Positions 6,600-11,516 of a stretch of DNA of 13,888 nt are shown one piece after another. A program made the position numbers and the translations under genes. A model generated the notes under the pieces. It ran no database searches. It worked only from the letters and a program-made list of their open reading frames with translations, and was not told the origin of the DNA. Numbering within the stretch: position 1 is the stretch's first letter; each line of letters starts with the position of its first letter. Source of the DNA: Acidimicrobiaceae bacterium (GTDB taxonomy: Bacteria; Actinomycetota; Acidimicrobiia; Acidimicrobiales; Bog-793); contig DAHUZG010000325.1 in the NCBI GenBank assembly GCA_027306715.1, positions 1-13,888 on the forward strand, written 5' to 3'.

Positions 6600-7001
6600 A
6601 TGCGCAAGCGCGTCATCCGGAGCGGTTCTGAGATCGGGCCCTACTCGTCGGCGGTCGTAGCGGGCAACCACTGCTACGTCGCCGGGACCGGCGGCTTCTC
6701 CCCCGAGACAGGAAAGCTCGTCCCGGGCGGGATCGAGGAGGAGATCCGCCAGACGATGCAGAACCTCGAGGCGAACCTCGAGCGTGCCGGCTTCGAGCTG
6801 CGTGACGTCGTCTCAGCGACCTGCTACCTGCGACGTATGTCCGACTGGGCGGCGCTGAACAAGATCTACGCCGATTACCTCGGCGACGAGCCGCCAGCAC
6901 GGGCCGCGGTCGTCGTCAGCGACATGCCGGCGGGAGCGAGCATCGAGATCACCTTCATCGCCTGGCGCTCCGGGCAGTCCGCGCAGACGGCGGCCGAATG
7001 A
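6600..7001 (+). CDS. ridA: RidA family reactive enamine/imine deaminase
   Basis: RidA proteins hydrolyse reactive 2-aminoacrylate and other enamine/imine intermediates released by PLP enzymes and amino-acid oxidases, giving a keto acid and ammonia; they are cytoplasmic trimers. This protein has 133 residues, the normal size. R101 in PPARAAVVVSDMPAGASIEI corresponds to the catalytic arginine that binds the substrate carboxylate, and E116 to the conserved glutamate that activates water. The opening SGSEIGPYSSAVVAGNHCYVAGTGG (about 8-32) is the standard RidA active-site strand pattern. ATG 6600 is chosen over the upstream codon at 6567 because AAGGGG sits seven bases ahead of it. The gene follows the DauR-like regulator on the same strand and faces the operon with a PLP enzyme, so it probably clears that enzyme's by-products. 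Confidence 0.93.
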   Translation: MRKRVIRSGSEIGPYSSAVVAGNHCYVAGTGGFSPETGKLVPGGIEEEIRQTMQNLEANLERAGFELRDVVSATCYLRRMSDWAALNKIYADYLGDEPPARAAVVVSDMPAGASIEITFIAWRSGQSAQTAAE

Positions 7002-7095
7002 TCCGGAACCGACACCTATTCGCCATCTCCTGACTCACCAACGAGACCGAAGGTCTGGCCCGCTGGCCGCCAAACCACAGCTGGGACGGAGGCGC

Positions 7096-7132
7096 GCAGC
7101 CGCCCGGCCCGTCCTTCCGCGTCGGCGGCTGC
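7096..7132. terminator. GC-rich hairpin between convergent ridA and MFS genes
   Basis: GCAGCCGCC (7096-7104) and GGCGGCTGC (7124-7132) form a perfect 9-bp stem with a 19-base loop in the 183-bp gap between two convergent genes. There is no T-run on either side, so this would be a non-canonical terminator of the kind common in high-GC actinobacteria, or merely a stable 3' end. A small CCCC/GGGG stem at 7152-7163 and the palindrome GGGCTAGCCC (7182-7191) over the transporter's stop codon lie nearby. Confidence 0.4.
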
Positions 7133-7184
7133 CCGGCGATTGCGCATGCCTCCCCGTCCGGGGTGCCCGACGTGAGCAAGCGGG

Positions 7185-8921
7185 CTAGCCCTGGCTCGCC
7201 CCACCGTGGACGTGTGCGGGGGCTGGTCGAACACGGAGCGCGCCCGCAGCGGATCGTCCCGTGAGCGGCAAAGACCGGGACAGGCCAGCGCCTCGTTCAT
7301 CGGGCAGGTGATGCCGAGCCGGCATCTTCTCGAGGTCGGTCTCGGCACGCACGCCGGCAGAGAGGCGCTCGCCGCGGCCCTGCTCGGCCGCCGCCGCCAG
7401 CGACGGGCTCGGGGCCGGCTGGCGTACGCCGAAGCCGACAATGACGAGCGAGAGGGCGGCGAAGCCTGCCGCCACCGCCAGGGCCCGGTCGACACCGTGC
7501 ACGAGCACCGCTTCGGCGTGGGCGGTGAGCGGCCCGGCTGAGCTGACGAGATGGGCGTGCCCGGTGGCGTCGCCGAAGACCGTCACGAGCACCGCCAGGC
7601 CGAGGGCAGCGCCGAGCTGCTGCGCGACGTTGACCAGTCCCGAGGCGGCGCCGGCGTCGGCCGGCGAGACGCCGGCCAGCGAGGCCGAGGTGAGCCCGAC
7701 GAGCGAGATCCCCATCCCCAGCCCGAGCGGCACGAGCTCCGCCAGCACGATCACCATCGAGGTGCCGCTGCCGATGCGGCTGACCGCCGCCAGCGCCGCC
7801 GCGGTGAGACCGATCCCGACAAGCATCACCGCCTTCGGGCGCAGCCGGTTGAGGGCCCCGCGGCTCGAGAGCTGCGATCCGGCGAACAGCCCCAGCGGGA
7901 TCGGCAGGAACGCCAGGCCGGCGCGGGTCGGCGACTCGAGCCGGACGTCTTGGAGGTACTGGCTGGTGAAGAAGAACGTCCCGTACATCCCGGCATAGAC
8001 AAGGCCCCGGGCGGCGTTGGCCGCGGAGCGGGTACGGCTGGCGAGGAGCCGGAGCGGGAGGATCGGCTCGGCGGCACGGGCCTCGTTGCGCACGAAGATG
8101 GCGACCAGCACCACGCCCGCAGCCAGCGCGGCGATCACGAGGGGGTCGGTGAAGCCGACGCTACCCGCCTCGACCAGGCCGAGCACGATCACGGCCATGC
8201 CGAGCGTCGAGGTCGCAGCACCCGCGATGTCGAATCGGCCCGAGCGGCGCCTGGTCTCGACGATCACGCGGGGCGCGATCACGAGCAGGGCGGCGCCGAT
8301 CGGCACGTTGACGAACATCACCCAGCGCCACGACCCCCACTCGGTGAGCAGGCCGCCGGCGACGAGGCCGAGCGCGGCGCCGGCGGCCGAGACGGTGGCG
8401 AACAGGGCGATCGCCCGGAGCCGCTCGCGTCCCTCGGGAAAGGCCGCCGTGAGCAGCGCCAGGGTGGACGGGGCGACGAGGGCGCCACCGACTCCTTGCG
8501 CGCCGCGGCAGGCGAGGAGCATCCAGCTCGAGGTGGCAAAGCCGCCGGCGAGCGAGGCGGACGAGAAGAGGGCGATCCCGGCGAGGAAGGTCCGACGCCG
8601 TCCGAGCAGGTCGCCCGAGCGGGCCCCGAGCATCAGCAGCCCCCCGAAGGCGAGGATGTAGGCGTTCAGCACCCACGACAGCGTCGTCGAAGAGAAGCGC
8701 AGCGACTGCTGGATGTGAGGCAGGGCGACGTTGACGACGGTGCCGTCGAGGACGACCATCAGCTGAGAGGCGAGCACGACGGGAACGAACAGCGCCGGGC
8801 GCGCCGGGCGCGCCGGGCGCGGCTGCCGGGCGGCCGGGTCGCAGCCCTCCTTGCTGTCGGGCGTGCGCCGGAGGCTGTCGGGCGTGCGCCGGAGCGCGGG
8901 GGCAGAGGGCAGTGCGGGCAT
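7185..8921 (-). CDS. DHA2-type MFS drug/metabolite efflux transporter
   Basis: This is a proton-driven membrane exporter of the EmrB/QacA-like 14-helix group, 578 residues. Family motifs are clear: LDGTVVNVALP (58-68) in helix 1, motif A GARSGDLLGRRR (99-110) in the loop between helices 2 and 3, and the antiporter motif C region around AGAALGLVAGGLLTEWG (180-196) followed by WRWVMFVNVPIG. The start is ATG 8921 with AAGGT ten bases upstream; no later ATG precedes the first helix. The N-terminal 43 residues are hydrophilic and repetitive (RRTPDS twice, PAR/RPA triplets), encoded by tandem DNA repeats. The C-terminus runs about 70 polar residues past the last helix, ending in an Arg/Ala/Pro-rich tail. 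Both ends look like low-complexity extensions. The divergent TetR-family gene probably represses it. The substrate cannot be predicted. Confidence 0.92.
   Translation of the reverse strand: MPALPSAPALRRTPDSLRRTPDSKEGCDPAARQPRPARPARPALFVPVVLASQLMVVLDGTVVNVALPHIQQSLRFSSTTLSWVLNAYILAFGGLLMLGARSGDLLGRRRTFLAGIALFSSASLAGGFATSSWMLLACRGAQGVGGALVAPSTLALLTAAFPEGRERLRAIALFATVSAAGAALGLVAGGLLTEWGSWRWVMFVNVPIGAALLVIAPRVIVETRRRSGRFDIAGAATSTLGMAVIVLGLVEAGSVGFTDPLVIAALAAGVVLVAIFVRNEARAAEPILPLRLLASRTRSAANAARGLVYAGMYGTFFFTSQYLQDVRLESPTRAGLAFLPIPLGLFAGSQLSSRGALNRLRPKAVMLVGIGLTAAALAAVSRIGSGTSMVIVLAELVPLGLGMGISLVGLTSASLAGVSPADAGAASGLVNVAQQLGAALGLAVLVTVFGDATGHAHLVSSAGPLTAHAEAVLVHGVDRALAVAAGFAALSLVIVGFGVRQPAPSPSLAAAAEQGRGERLSAGVRAETDLEKMPARHHLPDERGAGLSRSLPLTGRSAAGALRVRPAPAHVHGGASQG
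8792..8818. repeat. 9-bp tandem repeat (GCGCCGGGC x3) in the MFS gene
   Basis: Three exact copies of GCGCCGGGC lie end to end and encode a Pro-Ala-Arg triplet repeat immediately before the first transmembrane helix. The unit length preserves the reading frame, so copy-number change by slippage would lengthen or shorten the N-terminal tail without breaking the protein. Confidence 0.9.
8853..8894. repeat. 21-bp tandem duplication near the start of the MFS gene
   Basis: Two identical 21-bp units (8853-8873 and 8874-8894) encode the heptad-length repeat RRTPDS plus one residue. Exact identity points to a recent in-frame duplication. Together with the 9-bp array at 8792-8818 it makes the cytoplasmic N-terminus of the transporter variable in length. 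Confidence 0.92.
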
Positions 8922-9003
8922 GCGATCACGACCTTGTTCGCCCTGAGGGGCCCGCTGTCGAGCGACGGCTCAGAGCACGACTGACGACTGAAAGCGGATG
9001 CTT

Positions 9004-9024
9004 CCTCCGGTTACTATACGGAGG
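9004..9024. promoter_or_regulatory. Inverted repeat CCTCCG-N9-CGGAGG, candidate TetR operator
   Basis: Two 6-bp arms with a 9-bp centre lie in the 289-bp spacer between the divergent MFS and TetR-family genes. The repeat encloses the -10 box of the predicted transporter promoter, so binding would block it. CTCCGGTT also recurs as a direct repeat (9005-9012 and 9029-9036). The neighbouring TetR-family protein is the likely ligand (inference from the usual divergent arrangement). Confidence 0.55.
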
Positions 9025-9041
9025 TTCGCTCCGGTTTGCAA
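9013..9041 (-). promoter_or_regulatory. Sigma70-type promoter of the MFS transporter gene
   Basis: On the minus strand, TTGCAA (9036-9041) and TATAGT (9013-9018) are separated by the ideal 17 bases. An AT-rich -10 is conspicuous in such GC-rich DNA. Transcription would start near 9006, giving a leader of about 85 bases before the ATG at 8921. It overlaps the inverted repeat at 9004-9024. Confidence 0.6.
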
Positions 9042-9210
9042 CACCGCCTCGGAAGATCCCGCCGAGACCGTCGCGAGGGCGGCCGCCTGGACCTCGCAGG
9101 GCACGACGTCACCTGTTGATATCCTGGTCACGAGCGGGATGTCTCCCAGCTGTCGACGGGACCCGCTCGGTAGGACCCGACCGTCGGGGCCGGTCAGGGA
9201 GGCGTCAGAG

Positions 9211-9828
9211 ATGGACCTACGAGCCGACGGGGCGGGGACGGCGGTCGCCGAGGAGGCGACGCCGCGGGGCGACGACGGGCGGCCGGTGCGCGCCGACGCG
9301 CGCCGGAACCACGACCGACTCGTCGCAGCAGCCCGGGAGGTCTTTGCCCGCGACGGAGGTACGGCGTCGATGGAGGCCGTGGCACGACAGGCCGGGGTCG
9401 GCATCGGCACGCTCTACCGCCACTTCCCCAAGCGCATCGACCTCGTCGAGGCCGTCTACCGCAACGACATCGACGAGCTCGCCCGCCTGGCCGAGCGCAG
9501 CGCCGCCGAGCTCGGACCGTGGGACGCCCTCGTCGCCTGGATCGAGGGCTACGTCCGCTACGGCCAGACCAAGCGCCTTTTCCTCACCGAGCTGCGCGAG
9601 GCGTTCGAGAAGGATCCCGAGCTCAAGCTCACCTCGCGCGACCAGATCCTCGCCGCCTCCGCGGCCACCCTCGAGCGCGCCCAGTCAGCGGGCGTGGCCC
9701 GCACCGACATCGACGGCGACGACCTGATGGCGCTCGTCGGCCCGATGTGCACCAACGCCCTCCTCTCCGACGAGCAGGCGGCGCGGCTCGTGACGATGGT
9801 CCTCGACGCGCTCGCGAAGACCGGCTGA
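9211..9828 (+). CDS. TetR/AcrR-family transcriptional regulator
   Basis: This is a ligand-responsive repressor of 205 residues. A polar N-terminal arm (1-30) precedes the canonical DNA-binding domain: AAREVFARDGGTASMEAVARQAGVG (about 40-64) with the recognition helix GIGTLYRHFPKRIDL (65-79), a textbook TetR helix-turn-helix. The rest is an all-helical ligand and dimer domain with no recognisable ligand class. ATG 9211 is chosen because AGGGAGG lies eight bases upstream; a longer reading from 8998 would run through the operator region and has no support. The gene diverges from the MFS exporter, and the exporter's promoter overlaps an inverted repeat. Autoregulated control of efflux is therefore the probable role. 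A possible terminator follows at 9839-9870. Confidence 0.92.
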   Translation: MDLRADGAGTAVAEEATPRGDDGRPVRADARRNHDRLVAAAREVFARDGGTASMEAVARQAGVGIGTLYRHFPKRIDLVEAVYRNDIDELARLAERSAAELGPWDALVAWIEGYVRYGQTKRLFLTELREAFEKDPELKLTSRDQILAASAATLERAQSAGVARTDIDGDDLMALVGPMCTNALLSDEQAARLVTMVLDALAKTG

Positions 9829-9838
9829 GAGCGAGCAC

Positions 9839-9870
9839 TTACATCAGATCTCGATCCGATGTGACCTTTT
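9839..9870 (+). terminator. 22-bp near-perfect palindrome followed by a T-run, possible terminator of the TetR gene
   Basis: ACATCAGATC (9841-9850) and GATCCGATGT (9853-9862) are complementary at nine of ten positions around a two-base centre, and the stem can extend to 9839-9864 with a wobble pair. CCTTTT follows immediately. It starts 10 bp after the TetR stop codon, as expected for an intrinsic terminator. The stem is AT-rich compared with its surroundings, so a protein-binding or recombination site is an alternative. Confidence 0.45.
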
Positions 9871-10072
9871 GGGGCCCTCCCGCCTCGACACGTCGAGAGT
9901 CACCGAAGCCGCCGAGGAACAGGCGCTCGTCTGGCTGCGCCGGCACGACGAGCGCGAGGACTCCTGGGTGGACGCCACGAGCTTCGCGATGATGCACCGA
10001 CGCCGCATCGAACGTGCCTTTGCCTTCGACGGGGACCTCTCGGCGGCCGGCATCATCGAGCTGCACGCCTGA
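9869..10072 (+). pseudogene. C-terminal remnant of a VapC-like PIN-domain toxin
   Basis: Only about 55-60 residues of homology-like sequence remain. EEQALVWLRRHDE, then SWVDATSFAMMHRRRIERAF, AFDGDLSAAGI and a short end resemble the last third of type II VapC ribonucleases, where the usual pattern is a TDCTSFAVM-like strand, a RxxGIxxAFxFD-like turn and a final GF. The D of WVDATS and the D of AFDGD would be the distal acidic residues of the PIN active site. The N-terminal half with the first catalytic aspartate is absent: the TetR gene ends only 40 bp before the earliest possible start (a TTG with no ribosome site). No VapB antitoxin is present. It is probably a dead fragment left by deletion or rearrangement. 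Recognition is from pattern memory only. Confidence 0.6.
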
Positions 10073-10086
10073 TCGAACAGGGCCGG

Positions 10087-10115
10087 TTGCCGCGACGGCG
10101 CTACGCCCACGGCAA
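10087..10115. terminator. Nested hairpin between the PIN remnant and the RraA-like gene
   Basis: TTGCCG (10087-10092) pairs with CGGCAA (10110-10115), and within it GGCG (10097-10100) pairs with CGCC (10104-10107) around a CTA loop. It lies downstream of the stop of the minus-strand molybdenum-hydroxylase operon and just after the plus-strand PIN remnant, a plausible place for a bidirectional 3' end. It has no T-run. Confidence 0.35.
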
Positions 10116-10166
10116 TCTCCGACAAGCGCCGGCGGCGAACGACGAGAGGCCGGCGCAGCGCCGAGC

Positions 10167-10773
10167 TCACCCGAGCTGCTTGCTCTCCAGCTCCGCCAGC
10201 GCCTGCGCCGCGGCGAGCACCGAGTCGCCCTCTGCAGCCGGCACGACGACGACGCCGTTGCTGTCGCCGACGACGATGTCGCGGTCAGCCACCACGACGC
10301 CGCCGATGGCCACGGGGCAGCGCAGCCGCTTCGGGGCCGTGGTGGTAGGGCCCGGCTGGCGTGACGGCGCGAGCGAAGACCGCAAAGCCGAACGACTCGA
10401 GCCGCTCGACATCGCGGGCAGCGCCGTCGAGCACCGCTCCGACGCCACCGCGGGCTTGGGCCTGGCGGGCGATGACGTCACCGATGAGTGCCCTCGACTC
10501 GTCGCCCTGGCCGTTCACGACGAGCACGTCCCCGGGTGCGAGGAGCTCGAGGGCTTGGCGCACGAGCAGGTTGTCGCCGGAATGGGTCCACACCGTGAGG
10601 GCGCGCCCAGCAAGGCGGGCGCCCGACCAGAGCGGACGGATACGGGGATCGACGGCGCCGAAGCGCTCCATGGCGTCGCTGATCACGGCGGTGTCGAGGG
10701 CGGCGAGACCGTTGATGATCGGCTCGCCGGCAAGCGACCCCGCATCCTCGTCCGTCGCCGAGGTGTCACTCAT
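10167..10773 (-). pseudogene. RraA-like aldolase (HMG/CHA aldolase family), broken by a +1 frameshift
   Basis: This family comprises class II metal-dependent aldolases/decarboxylases such as 4-hydroxy-4-methyl-2-oxoglutarate aldolase, plus RraA-type proteins. The first frame, from ATG 10773, carries LDTAVISDAMERFG (26-39), the G-D and R-D signature GDVIARQ...LDGAARD (98-121, with R120 and D121 for substrate and metal) and VTPAGPYHHGP (137-147). That frame then runs into an unrelated Arg-rich tail and stops at 10285. The family sequence resumes in another frame as KRLRCPVAIGGVVV, DIVVGDSNGVVVVP and a final helix, ending at 10167. One extra C in the run of four at 10333-10336 explains the break; the repaired protein would be 201 residues, normal for the family. 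GGAGGG before the ATG and an ATGA overlap with the coxG-like gene support the start. It may be a true mutation or a sequencing error. Confidence 0.82.
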
Positions 10774-11516
10774 CTCGCCCTCCGGCATCTCGATGACGAC
10801 CCAGCGCGGCGACGACCCAGCACAGCGACGACGGCCGCCAGCCCCGAGAGGGCGACGCAGGCTTTCGTCGCCGGCAGATGCCGACAGGCCGAGCTTGAAG
10901 CACCCCTCAGCCACTTCAGCGCGTCGCCGAGCGCTTCTTCGGCGCCGCTCGGCGGCGACGCCGTGCCGTCGCCGGAGCCGGCACCGGCTCCCGCTGCGGT
11001 GCCGGCTGCTCCGGAGGGGCCTGCGCTCCCTGGGGCACCGGCGCTCGGGGCGCGGGCGGCAAGGTCGAGGGCGCTAGCGGCAAGGTCGATCTCGAGCAGG
11101 TCGACGAGCTGGCCGAGCAGGGCTGCGCCGGCGTCGTAGATGACGTCACGACCGAAGCGGCCCAGCTCGCCAGTCAGCTCGAGGTCGCCCGCGAGAGAGA
11201 CTGCGGTCCGGGTGCCCTCGGAACGGAGCTGTGCTGTCACCGTCAGTGCCACCGTGCCGCCCCTCGCAGTCTCCTCCCCGCTCGCCTGCAGCACCGCTCG
11301 TCGGTGGTCGGCGTCGAGCTCGAGGAAGCGTGTGCTGCCCGAGCACCGGCATCTGAAAGCACCCACCTGCATCGTGAGCTGGCCTTGGTACACGCCTTGG
11401 GCTGCAGCATCGAGGCGGGCGCCAGGGATGCAGGCGATGACCCGCTCGAGGTCGGTGAGCAGATCCCAGGCGCGCTCGAGGGGGACATTGAGCTCGAGAT
11501 CATGACTGAGCTGCAT
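10770..11516 (-). CDS. coxG: CoxG-like SRPBCC protein with C-terminal membrane anchor
   Basis: CoxG proteins accompany CO dehydrogenase and related molybdenum hydroxylases; they bind a hydrophobic ligand in an SRPBCC fold and are thought to tether the enzyme to, or deliver quinone from, the membrane. This one has 248 residues. The SRPBCC domain (1 to about 150) begins with the family pattern VPLERAWDLLTDLERVIACIPG (11-32) and ends with a long helix near 121-155. A Gly/Ala/Ser/Pro-rich linker (about 156-190) leads to a hydrophobic segment ACVALSGLAAVVAVLG (219-234) flanked by arginines, a probable membrane anchor. ATG 11516 is chosen for its Shine-Dalgarno (GGGGGAGAGGA, four bases away) and because the fold begins there. 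The start lies 17 bp inside the end of the large-subunit gene, and the stop overlaps the RraA-like start. All three are probably one transcript. Confidence 0.88.
   Translation of the reverse strand: MQLSHDLELNVPLERAWDLLTDLERVIACIPGARLDAAAQGVYQGQLTMQVGAFRCRCSGSTRFLELDADHRRAVLQASGEETARGGTVALTVTAQLRSEGTRTAVSLAGDLELTGELGRFGRDVIYDAGAALLGQLVDLLEIDLAASALDLAARAPSAGAPGSAGPSGAAGTAAGAGAGSGDGTASPPSGAEEALGDALKWLRGASSSACRHLPATKACVALSGLAAVVAVLGRRRAGSSSRCRRAR

Noticed and set aside
7551..8984. Plus-strand open frame of 477 codons opposite the MFS gene
   Set aside because: The product is Glu/Arg/Gly-rich with no hydrophobic core, and the opposite strand encodes a full MFS protein with its motifs.
9844..10170. 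Minus-strand open frame opposite the PIN remnant
   Set aside because: Its translation has no domain pattern, while the plus strand resembles the VapC C-terminus.
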